DNA of 5,302 nt from Oscillospiraceae bacterium (GTDB taxonomy: Bacteria > Bacillota > Clostridia > Oscillospirales > Acutalibacteraceae), in the NCBI GenBank assembly GCA_029007475.1, contig JAQXHW010000018.1:1-5302 (forward strand). Reading direction: 5' to 3'. Within the stretch, counting starts at the first letter, position 1. Each line of letters begins with the position of its first letter. The position numbers and the translations under genes are program-made. Positions 1-5,302 of the stretch are shown here, piece by piece. The notes under the pieces were generated by a model. The model was not told the origin of the DNA, did no database searches, and worked only from the letters and a program-made list of their open reading frames with translations.

Positions 1-539
1 TATTCCGGCAAAGGGTCGGATATTTTTTCGGGGAGCAGCTTTAAGGCTTCTTTGACGGCATTTACAATCTGTTTATTCGAGAGGCCTGCGGTCAAAGCAT
101 AAACAGGATGAAGTCCGGTATTCTGAGGCAAATCCTCCGAAAATTCGGGAGAGATCATTTGAAGTCCGGAAAAATCCCTTGTAACCTTTCCCCTGAAGAT
201 ATATTCCCTATCATACTTGAGCATTGAGGTTATGTACTTATTGTTGAAGAAAACAAGTCGCATAACGTCAGACCCGTCGGAGATTTCCGCGTTTACAATA
301 TAGCGGTTGCCGGGAAGTCTGCTCTCACGCATTTTTGCCGAAAGTATACCTTTTACACAGCAGGTATCGCCGGGGGTAGCCTGAGCTATTGATGTAGGGG
401 CAGTCCAGTCCTCATAATCTCTCGGAAAATGGTAAAGCAAGGCCCCGATGCTGTTAATTTTCAGCTTGTGAAAAAGTTCTTCCTTCACAGCACCGACGCC
501 TTTAATATTTCTTATTGGCTGTAAAAACAAAGATGCCAT
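1..539 (-). CDS. recG: ATP-dependent DNA helicase RecG, N-terminal 179 residues (3' end outside window)
   Basis: RecG is a monomeric superfamily 2 helicase that remodels stalled replication forks and branch-migrates Holliday junctions. Only the N-terminal part is present; the helicase motor lies beyond the left edge. I translated the reverse strand by hand and it is open throughout. Visible features are an N-terminal KGVG turn (residues 13-16), the family motif YHFPRDYED (36-44), an OB-fold wedge region at about 55-132 containing the FFN motif (97-99), and HPVYALTAGLSNKQ (144-157), close to the usual PVYPLTEGLS-KQ at the wedge-to-linker transition. The ATG at 539-537 is chosen because GAAGG (551-546) sits six bases upstream and the protein then begins as RecG proteins do. 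The gene follows fakA after 54 bp, the order seen in many Firmicutes (yloV-recG). A terminator sits immediately upstream of its ribosome binding site. Family assignment is secure; whether the gene is intact cannot be judged here. Confidence 0.95.
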   Translation of the reverse strand, partial: MASLFLQPIRNIKGVGAVKEELFHKLKINSIGALLYHFPRDYEDWTAPTSIAQATPGDTCCVKGILSAKMRESRLPGNRYIVNAEISDGSDVMRLVFFNNKYITSMLKYDREYIFRGKVTRDFSGLQMISPEFSEDLPQNTGLHPVYALTAGLSNKQIVNAVKEALKLLPEKISDPLPE

Positions 540-551
540 AACCTTACCTTC

Positions 552-583
552 AAAAAGAAAAAGGCGGATGAAAAGCATCCGCC
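552..583 (-). terminator. Rho-independent terminator after fakA
   Basis: Read on the minus strand there is a perfect 8-bp stem, GGCGGATG (583-576) and CATCCGCC (570-563), around the 5-nt loop CTTTT. It is followed at once by TTTTTCTTTTT (562-552). The stem is GC-rich and starts 10 bp after the fakA stop codon, so it has every hallmark of an intrinsic terminator for the fakA transcript. The U-tract ends one base before the recG ribosome binding site (551-546), leaving no room for a separate recG promoter between them. Confidence 0.92.
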
Positions 584-593
584 CTAAGTTTAA

Positions 594-2270
594 TTATTCT
601 TCTGCGGATTCAATACCGAGAATGTAATAGTAAATGGGCTGTCCGCCGTTAATCATGTTGATATCTACGTTGTCGCCGTACTTAAGAGTAAGCTCTGAAA
701 GAGTCTCGTCCGCTTCCTCTTGAGTTACGCCTTCACCGTAGATAAGGGTGATGAAGGTTGTGTTCTCGTCAATCATGGACTTGGCCAGCTTAAGGAGAGC
801 CTTCTTGGGAGAGGTCTTATCGGTAACGGTTAATTTGCCGTTGTCGAGACCGATAATCTCGCCTTCCTTAATCTTCTTCATACCGAACTCAGAGTCACGA
901 GCCGCAAAGGTAACCTGACCTGTGGAAACGGTCTTGATAATATTGCGCATATTTCCCTTATTGATAACAGGTCCTTCTGTGGGGTCATAAGCAAGGAGTG
1001 CGCAGATACCCTGAGGGATTGTTTTTGTATGGAGGATAATAACCTCTCTGTCCTCAACGAGCTTCTGAGTCTGCTCAGCTGCCATAATAATATTTTTATT
1101 GTTGGGCAATACGAAAACAGTCTTTGCGGGTGTTGCCATAATTGCCTCGTAGATGTCGTCTGTGCTGGGGTTCATGCTCTGACCGCCGGAAACAACGTGA
1201 GTACAGCCAAGGTCAGTAAACAGTGCTTCAAGGCCCTCGCCGCTTGCTACGGCTACAAAGCCTACTTCCTCCTCGGGAGCTACCGGCTCCAGCTTAGCTT
1301 TTTTCTTCATGCGGTTCTTCTCGTCAGCCTTTGCCTGCTCATGCTGCTGGCGCATGTTCTCAACCTTAACTGTGAGGAGCTGACCGAATTCGAGACCCTT
1401 TTGCAGAGCAGTACCGGGGGTTTCGGTATGAACGTGTACCTTGATAATCTCCTCATCGTCAACTACAACTACGCAGTCGCCGATAGTCTCGAGGAAAGCA
1501 CGAAGCTCTAAGGGGTCGGTAGTAATCTCGGCGTCTCTGCCGACGATAAACTCTGTGCAATATGTGAAATTAATTACCTCATCAAATTCAGCGGCGGCAC
1601 TGCGGAACACATCAGTCTCTGCTTCTTCATTAGCGCCTGACTCTGCAGTAAACTCAACCATAACGTCGTCTTTAATGACGCTGAGCATACCCTCAAAGAT
1701 AACAAGGAGACCTTTACCGCCTGCGTCAACTACGCCTGCCTTTTTAAGAACAGGGAGAAGCTCGGGAGTTCTGTCAAGAGATTCTGAGGCTGCGTCGCAA
1801 ATAACAGACCAAATCTCAGCCGCGTCGCTTGTTTTCTTAACAGCCTTAGCGCCTGCCTCGAATGCCTCGCGGGCAACTGTGAGGATTGTACCCTCTGTCG
1901 GCTTCATAACAGCCTTGTATGCGGCATCAACACCGATACCGAGCGCTCTAACCAAATCTTTGCCGTTTGCCTCATCCTTACCCTCAAGGCCGTTAGCAAA
2001 GCCCCTGAAAAGGAGGGAGAGAATAACGCCGGAGTTGCCTCTTGCACCGCGAAGCATGGCGGAAGCTACTGTTTTTGCAACCTCGCCTGCACCCTTGGCA
2101 TCAGATGTCTCAAGAGCCTTTGTTGCGGCGGAAATAGTCATACCCATATTTGTACCTGTGTCGCCGTCAGGTACAGGGAAAATATTAAGGTCGTTAATTC
2201 TTTCCTTCTGCGAGCAGATGTTATTAGCACCGGAAATAATAGCTTTTTTTAGTTGAGCACCGGTCAGCAT
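594..2270 (-). CDS. fakA: Fatty acid kinase ATP-binding subunit FakA (YloV/DAK2 family)
   Basis: FakA phosphorylates fatty acids presented by a FakB (DegV-like) carrier, giving acyl-phosphate for phospholipid synthesis; it is cytosolic. The 558 residues match the usual length of about 550. The N-terminal DhaL/DAK2 kinase domain (about 1-200) carries FPVPDGDTGTNM (31-42), with D35 and D37 expected to hold Mg-ATP, then GARGNSGVI (75-83), KPTEGT (123-128) and DAGGKG (182-187). The middle domain has YCTEF (C238) and KVHVHT (H279, H281), which correspond, from memory, to the zinc site of the S. aureus protein. The C-terminal domain contains GGQSMNPSTDDI and VLPNNKNI, typical of YloV proteins. The ATG is supported by AAGGATG (2284-2278), 9 nt from the GGA to the start. 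It has its own promoter upstream and a terminator downstream. The usual upstream partner, an Asp23-type yloU gene, is absent; no fakB is in the window. Assignment is secure. Confidence 0.95.
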   Translation of the reverse strand: MLTGAQLKKAIISGANNICSQKERINDLNIFPVPDGDTGTNMGMTISAATKALETSDAKGAGEVAKTVASAMLRGARGNSGVILSLLFRGFANGLEGKDEANGKDLVRALGIGVDAAYKAVMKPTEGTILTVAREAFEAGAKAVKKTSDAAEIWSVICDAASESLDRTPELLPVLKKAGVVDAGGKGLLVIFEGMLSVIKDDVMVEFTAESGANEEAETDVFRSAAAEFDEVINFTYCTEFIVGRDAEITTDPLELRAFLETIGDCVVVVDDEEIIKVHVHTETPGTALQKGLEFGQLLTVKVENMRQQHEQAKADEKNRMKKKAKLEPVAPEEEVGFVAVASGEGLEALFTDLGCTHVVSGGQSMNPSTDDIYEAIMATPAKTVFVLPNNKNIIMAAEQTQKLVEDREVIILHTKTIPQGICALLAYDPTEGPVINKGNMRNIIKTVSTGQVTFAARDSEFGMKKIKEGEIIGLDNGKLTVTDKTSPKKALLKLAKSMIDENTTFITLIYGEGVTQEEADETLSELTLKYGDNVDINMINGGQPIYYYILGIESAEE

Positions 2271-2307
2271 CGAAACACATCCTTATATTAAGATTTGAAT
2301 TTTCTTC

Positions 2308-2325
2308 GTTAATACATAAATTAAC
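2308..2325. promoter_or_regulatory. Inverted repeat at the predicted fakA transcription start (possible operator)
   Basis: GTTAAT (2308-2313) and ATTAAC (2320-2325) form a perfect 6-bp inverted repeat separated by six bases. It lies just downstream of the fakA -10 element, covering roughly +1 to +19, which is a classic roadblock position for a repressor. It does not match the FapR or FabT boxes as I remember them. AT-rich DNA produces such dyads easily, so this is only a candidate. Confidence 0.3.
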
Positions 2326-2332
2326 ACATACC

Positions 2333-2361
2333 ATTATAATCTACATGACAAATTGTTTCAA
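2333..2361 (-). promoter_or_regulatory. Sigma-A type promoter for fakA
   Basis: On the minus strand a -35 element TTGAAA (2361-2356) and a consensus -10 element TATAAT (2338-2333) are separated by exactly 17 bp. Transcription would start near 2326, giving a leader of about 56 nt before the fakA ATG. The element is in the AT-rich 213-bp gap between ymdB and fakA, so it makes fakA independent of ymdB. The upstream DNA (2362-2410) is also AT-rich. Confidence 0.75.
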
Positions 2362-2483
2362 GAGAATAATGTCAAAATTGTTCATTTGCATAAAATAATC
2401 AATAATAAAAGTAAACATTTGCCGCTTTAGGCACAAGATATAATATTGACTTTCTGCAAAAACACACCATATATTGTCTAAAC

Positions 2484-3257
2484 TTATCTAATGCACATAC
2501 TCTCTGCGCTAATAGCTTTTCCTGTTTTTTCGTCGATTTCGAAAAGCACGCAATCCATTGAGCATTCACCCTTTATAGGCTCGAAACGGATAGGCAGTTT
2601 ATCTCTGAAACTCGTAATTGTAATTGCAGGGTCGACACCTAAAACAGACTGACAGGGGCCTGTCATACCGGCGTCGGTAATATATCCTGTACCCTTTGGA
2701 AGCACCTGTGCATCGGCAGTTTGAACATGGGTATGGGTACCGAACACAGCGGAAACTCTGCCGTCAAGATAAAAACCTAAAGAGCGCTTCTCGCTTGTTG
2801 CTTCTGCGTGAATGTCAACTACTATTATATCCGCTTTCATATCATCTAAAACACCGTCAACTGTATAAAAAGGGCAATCAAGAGGTGCTGAGTTAAAAAC
2901 ATTACCAATGAGATTGATAACTCCCACGGTATAGCGGCCCATATCAAGGATACAATATCCCCTGCCGGGGGTGGTACTCTTCGGATAGTTTGCAGGTCGG
3001 ATGATAAATTCGTTATCCTCAAGGTAGGAGTAAATCTCTCGTCTGCGAAAAGCATGATTTCCCAAGGTTATTACGTCAACTCCGCTTTGGAAAAGGAAGT
3101 CGGCAGAGGTTGGATGAACACCGTTGCCGTCTGCAGAATTCTCGCCGTTGCATATTACAACATCAATTCCCATATTTTTCTTGAGAGCAGGCAGACGCTT
3201 TCTCAGAAATTCACAGCCGATTCCCGCCACAACGTCACCTATGCAAAGAAGTTTCAT
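2484..3257 (-). CDS. ymdB: YmdB-family metallophosphoesterase (cyclic nucleotide phosphodiesterase)
   Basis: The family (TIGR00282) comprises cytosolic dinuclear-metal phosphoesterases; B. subtilis YmdB hydrolyses cyclic nucleotides and influences biofilm and motility decisions. At 257 residues it is close to the roughly 264 of B. subtilis. All expected metal and catalytic positions are present, and by my count at the same numbers: GDVV (D8), NGEN (E39, N40), GNH (N67, H68), DIHAEATSEK (H150) and GTHTHVQTAD (H175, H177), followed by YITDAGMTGP. One departure is GNHAFRRREI (66-75), where most family members have GNHTWD-KEI. The ATG is set by GAAAGGG (3272-3266), 8 nt upstream. The gene starts 37 bp after yqfD and has its own extended -10 promoter. 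No strong terminator is visible downstream; only a 4-bp stem at about 2421-2434 precedes a T-rich stretch. Family is secure; the exact in vivo substrate is not shown by sequence. Confidence 0.94.
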   Translation of the reverse strand: MKLLCIGDVVAGIGCEFLRKRLPALKKNMGIDVVICNGENSADGNGVHPTSADFLFQSGVDVITLGNHAFRRREIYSYLEDNEFIIRPANYPKSTTPGRGYCILDMGRYTVGVINLIGNVFNSAPLDCPFYTVDGVLDDMKADIIVVDIHAEATSEKRSLGFYLDGRVSAVFGTHTHVQTADAQVLPKGTGYITDAGMTGPCQSVLGVDPAITITSFRDKLPIRFEPIKGECSMDCVLFEIDEKTGKAISAESMCIR

Positions 3258-3282
3258 TAAATCAACCCTTTCTAACTTTTTA

Positions 3283-3311
3283 ATTATACCACAGCTACTC
3301 CTGATTTACAA
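3283..3311 (-). promoter_or_regulatory. Extended -10 promoter for ymdB
   Basis: On the minus strand TGGTATAAT (3291-3283) is a consensus -10 hexamer with the TGn extension. A -35-like TTGTAA (3311-3306, four of six matches) lies 17 bp upstream. The promoter overlaps the last codons and the TAG stop of yqfD (3297-3295). Transcription would begin near 3276, only a few bases before the ymdB ribosome binding site. It would let ymdB be made in growing cells when the sporulation genes upstream are silent. Confidence 0.72.
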
Positions 3312-4467
3312 CAAAGACTTCCTCTTTTGCGATATCCTCTACGCAGGTATAAAGTACATCCAAGGAGTAAGAGTCCTCTGTTTCGCTTATTTTCAGCTTC
3401 GGATTAATGCTGTCGGTATTTGAAAGGGCGAAAAGTCGGTAAAGATAATCCTCAGTTTTTAGCATTTCTCTCGCGGCATCTACGGATAGAGAAAAATCTT
3501 TATTCTCATACCGAATAATAATTTCCTTTTTCAAGCCGAACTCCACAGTTGTACCTCTGAGATTAAGTTTTTCGGTTAATATATTTGAAGTGTAATCTCC
3601 TGAAGCAGTCTCGAAGGTTATGGGGAATGTGAAAAAACAGAATATGAGGTTGTTTCTCACGATGGGGGCTTGAGGCTCTTTGAAAACTCCGTTTTTCATA
3701 ACGGTGAATTTTTCCTGTCTTACGGTTTGAGCCATTACCTTACCTCTCGCACGAACATAGTCTATCTCGTCGAGAGCATTCACCATGGCTGAGCTTATAA
3801 GAAGCTGTCCCTCGATTACCGCTGAGCCTGCCTCTACTTCTGCACTGCCGTTTTCAGCGAGAACGCTCAATACTAAACCGTCGTGAGATGCCTTTATGTT
3901 ACAGGGGGTTTTTGAGTCGATAATATCGGGCTTTACGGCTTTTTCCTTAATCTCAATCTCAGCCTTGGTTCCGATTAGATTTACGGACATCCAGCCTATT
4001 TCGGGAAATTCGCTCATAAGGCTTCGCTCTATTCTATGTGTATCAAGAGAATTCTTAAATGCACCCGGCTTTAAGCCCTCCGACTCCAAAAATTCCAAAA
4101 CTGCGCTTGAACTTATGGTATTTACTCCCTTAAGCTCCACAGTCCAAACAAAACCCTGCATGGATATTGAGATAACAAGAAAGAGTATCAGACCTACAAA
4201 AAGTCCCCGCCGGTTTTTGTATTTTGCCAGCAGAAAGGGTATTCCTATTCTTTTCCTCACTCTGAGATGTACTCCCGATTTCTTTGCAAGGGTTCGAATT
4301 TTGCGGTAATCAGAGAGGTACATAGCGGCAAAAAAGCCATTTTCCCTGCTTATATTAAAAACAAAGATACCCCTGTGCATACAGATATTTATAAAACGCT
4401 CAGGGAAAGCTCCGAAAATCTCAAAGATTACATAGCCGCGAAAGAATCTCAACAGCTTTTCTATCAC
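3295..4467 (-). CDS. yqfD: Sporulation protein YqfD
   Basis: YqfD is a sporulation-associated membrane protein of endospore formers, under mother-cell sigma-E in B. subtilis; its molecular role is not well defined. The 390 residues fit the family. The N-terminus has the signature FFRGYV (8-13) and GAFPERFINIC (19-29), then a basic stretch (69-87, RVRKR and KNRRG) and one membrane helix at about 88-107. The soluble part after it begins with VELKGVNTIS and runs to WMSVNLIGTKAEIEIKE (about 110-176), a pattern like a POTRA/FtsQ domain. A stretch at about 186-235 with ASHDGLVLSV and EGQLLISS resembles a barrel-sandwich fold; both resemblances are inference. The start is GTG: AGGTGA (4477-4472) precedes it, and the overlapping ATG one frame away hits a stop immediately. 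The ribosome binding site contains the yqfC stop codon, suggesting translational coupling. Confidence 0.93.
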   Translation of the reverse strand: MIEKLLRFFRGYVIFEIFGAFPERFINICMHRGIFVFNISRENGFFAAMYLSDYRKIRTLAKKSGVHLRVRKRIGIPFLLAKYKNRRGLFVGLILFLVISISMQGFVWTVELKGVNTISSSAVLEFLESEGLKPGAFKNSLDTHRIERSLMSEFPEIGWMSVNLIGTKAEIEIKEKAVKPDIIDSKTPCNIKASHDGLVLSVLAENGSAEVEAGSAVIEGQLLISSAMVNALDEIDYVRARGKVMAQTVRQEKFTVMKNGVFKEPQAPIVRNNLIFCFFTFPITFETASGDYTSNILTEKLNLRGTTVEFGLKKEIIIRYENKDFSLSVDAAREMLKTEDYLYRLFALSNTDSINPKLKISETEDSYSLDVLYTCVEDIAKEEVFVVNQE

Positions 4468-4475
4468 ATAATCAC

Positions 4476-4745
4476 CTACAATAAAAACTCAATATTTTTG
4501 ATAAAGCCCTCAATAATCAGAGAGGTGGCAGAAATATACCTCAGGTCAAGTCCCCGTCCCGTCAATGAAACGACGAAATCCCCAAGATTCACTTTTATTT
4601 CCTCACGGGAATAAAGAAGAACTCCCCTGCTACCCTCTATGGATGCCCGTCTATTGCCCTCAAGCTCAATCAGAGGACTCTTACCCATTACGTCACCTAC
4701 CGTGTATCTTAGTCCTCTCAGTTTCTTGTTACCCTGCTTTTCCAA
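4476..4745 (-). CDS. yqfC: Sporulation protein YqfC (YabP/YqfC family)
   Basis: A small protein of the YabP/YqfC family, found in endospore formers and encoded directly before yqfD; in B. subtilis the pair is transcribed by sigma-E. The 89 residues match the usual length of about 90. The body fits the family pattern: DVMGKSPLIELEGNRRASIE (18-37), then GSRGVLLYSREEIKVNLGD, and a C-terminal IIEGFIKNIEF. The sequence is rich in short beta strands, with a basic N-terminus and no membrane segment. The start is uncertain. The full-length frame begins at TTG (4745-4743) with no good ribosome binding site, whereas the internal ATG at codon 20 (4688-4686) is preceded by AGGTGA (4698-4693) and would give 70 residues. 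I keep the longer form because the family motif begins before that ATG. An in-frame TAA at 4772-4770 rules out a longer start. Confidence 0.87.
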   Translation of the reverse strand: MEKQGNKKLRGLRYTVGDVMGKSPLIELEGNRRASIEGSRGVLLYSREEIKVNLGDFVVSLTGRGLDLRYISATSLIIEGFIKNIEFLL

Positions 4746-4815
4746 AAAATCAACTCGCTTTTGTTTTTGTTAATTTTTATGCCGAAGTGTTCATATATAT
4801 TAGTCGGTGAGACTA
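4746..4815. promoter_or_regulatory. Divergent promoter region between yqfC and ylbJ; candidate sigma-E promoter for yqfC
   Basis: This 70-bp AT-rich gap must hold the promoters of both divergent genes. For yqfC (minus strand) CATAAAAAT (4781-4773) resembles the sigma-E -10 consensus CATACAnT. An ATAT-rich -35-like segment ending at about 4796 lies some 12-14 bp upstream, which fits sigma-E spacing. For ylbJ (plus strand) CATATATAT (4792-4800) is a weaker sigma-E-like -10, with no good -35. No sigma-A promoter with both elements is seen in either direction. The match is modest; the main support is that both families are sigma-E-dependent in B. subtilis. Confidence 0.4.
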
Positions 4816-4817
4816 AT
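4799..4817 (+). promoter_or_regulatory. Hairpin carrying the ylbJ ribosome binding site and start codon
   Basis: ATTAGTC (4799-4805) and GACTAAT (4811-4817) are a perfect 7-bp inverted repeat around the 5-nt loop GGTGA. The loop is the ylbJ ribosome binding site, and the 3' arm includes the first two bases of the ATG at 4816. In mRNA this would fold into a small stem-loop that hides the start codon while showing the ribosome binding site. As DNA, the same palindrome could bind a regulator next to both divergent promoters. The repeat is seen directly; its function is inference. Confidence 0.45.
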
Positions 4818-5302
4818 GAAATTTTGCAAAACATATACAAAATCAACCGTTATCTCAGCTCTTCTCTTTTTTATATCAGGCTTGGTTTTGCTGCTTGTTT
4901 TCCCAAGGGAAGCGAGAAACGGCGGTACAAACGGAGCATATCTCTGTATTCAGGTGCTTATCCCCTCTCTTTTTCCCTTTATGGTCCTCTCGGATTTTTC
5001 TGTTCAGTCAGGTCTTGTAAGTTATATACCGAACTTTGTGAGCAGAGTTACAGGTTTTCTTTTTAACCTGCCGAAAGAAGCCGCGGCTGTGGTAATTCTA
5101 TGTCTTATCGGCGGTTATCCGGTTGGTGCGAAAGCAATTAAATGCCTTTATGACGAGGGATATCTTTCAAAAGCCCAGGCAAGCAGGATGTGTCTTTTTT
5201 CGGTAGCCTCAGGGCCGGGATTTTTGGTAACCTACATAGGCGCGGTTATGACAAAAAACTTAAAGCTTGTATATTTTCTTACTTTAGCACAAACTATAAC
5301 TG
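4816..5302 (+). CDS. ylbJ: Sporulation integral membrane protein YlbJ, N-terminal 162 residues (3' end outside window)
   Basis: YlbJ is a multi-pass membrane protein of endospore formers, related to the nucleoside-recognition (Gate) transporter family and needed for proper spore maturation in B. subtilis; its substrate is unknown to me. The frame is open from the ATG to the window edge. Hydrophobic segments are at about 11-29, 43-61, 89-100 and 126-144. Recognisable conserved parts are LIPSLFPFMVLSDF (48-61), GGYPVGAKAIKCLYDEG (99-115) and FSVASGPGFLVTYIG (128-142), all typical of YlbJ. The ATG is preceded by GGTGA five bases upstream, and translation from it gives the expected N-terminal membrane helix. 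It is divergent from the yqfC-yqfD sporulation pair, and the three may be switched on together in the mother cell. Only the first part of the protein (full length about 400) is seen. Confidence 0.9.
   Translation, partial: MKFCKTYTKSTVISALLFFISGLVLLLVFPREARNGGTNGAYLCIQVLIPSLFPFMVLSDFSVQSGLVSYIPNFVSRVTGFLFNLPKEAAAVVILCLIGGYPVGAKAIKCLYDEGYLSKAQASRMCLFSVASGPGFLVTYIGAVMTKNLKLVYFLTLAQTIT

Noticed and set aside
1441..2256. Long plus-strand open frame (271 codons) opposite fakA, and another at 1029-1511
   Set aside because: Both lie wholly antisense to a secure, conserved gene. The translation is low-complexity (Ser/Ala/Thr-rich) without recognisable domains, which is expected when a codon-biased gene is read on its other strand.
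2405..2436. Possible terminator after ymdB (minus-strand TGCC-TAAAGC-GGCA followed by T-rich sequence)
   Set aside because: The stem is only 4 bp before a mismatch and the T-tract is interrupted and displaced, so it is too weak to annotate as a terminator.
2439..2444. Plus-strand TATAAT in the ymdB-fakA gap, pointing towards the 3' end of ymdB
   Set aside because: No -35 element lies at suitable spacing and there is no plus-strand gene to serve; an isolated hexamer in AT-rich DNA is expected by chance.
2271..2483. A small gene or non-coding RNA in the ymdB-fakA gap
   Set aside because: The gap is AT-rich with frequent stops in all frames and no strong stem-loop. The promoter and possible operator of fakA explain it adequately.
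4465..4469. ATG at 4469-4467 as the yqfD start
   Set aside because: It reads ATG-TGA, stopping at once. The GTG at 4467 is in the frame that gives the conserved YqfD N-terminus.
3896..4614. Plus-strand open frames at 3896-4309 and 4267-4614 opposite yqfD and yqfC
   Set aside because: They have no family resemblance and no convincing ribosome binding site, and they are fully covered by well-supported minus-strand genes.
4761..5066. Plus-strand open frame of 101 codons overlapping the start of ylbJ
   Set aside because: It is out of frame with the recognisable YlbJ protein, which stays open to the window edge and carries conserved motifs.

Overview
The window looks like ordinary chromosomal core DNA of a spore-forming Firmicute, most likely class Clostridia (Oscillospiraceae/Ruminococcaceae-like). 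This is inferred from moderate GC, AGGTGA/AAGG-type ribosome binding sites, sigma-A-type promoters, and three genes (yqfC, yqfD, ylbJ) whose families are confined to endospore formers. No mobile element, CRISPR array, tRNA or rRNA is visible.

Layout. Five genes lie head-to-tail on the minus strand, in transcription order yqfC (4745-4476), yqfD (4467-3295), ymdB (3257-2484), fakA/yloV (2270-594) and recG (from 539, running off the left edge). A sixth gene, ylbJ, starts at 4816 on the plus strand and runs off the right edge. It is divergent from yqfC across a 70-bp AT-rich gap.

Transcription units inferred from sequence. yqfC and yqfD form a tight pair, 8 nt apart, with the yqfD ribosome binding site covering the yqfC stop codon. 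ymdB has an extended -10 promoter overlapping the end of yqfD. fakA has a near-consensus sigma-A promoter in the 213-bp gap after ymdB. A clear intrinsic terminator follows fakA, and its U-tract runs directly into the recG ribosome binding site. recG is therefore probably expressed by read-through or from a promoter inside fakA.

Functions. YqfC, YqfD and YlbJ are sporulation proteins, in B. subtilis expressed under the mother-cell sigma-E. YmdB is a metallophosphoesterase acting on cyclic nucleotides. FakA is the ATP-binding subunit of fatty acid kinase, used for exogenous or recycled fatty acids. RecG is a branched-DNA helicase. They do not form one pathway; the region is a junction between a sporulation cluster and a housekeeping fakA-recG cluster.

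I found no convincing undescribed system. The points most worth a second look are regulatory: a perfect 7-bp hairpin that puts the ylbJ ribosome binding site in its loop and the start codon in its stem, two candidate starts for yqfC, and the terminator abutting the recG ribosome binding site.
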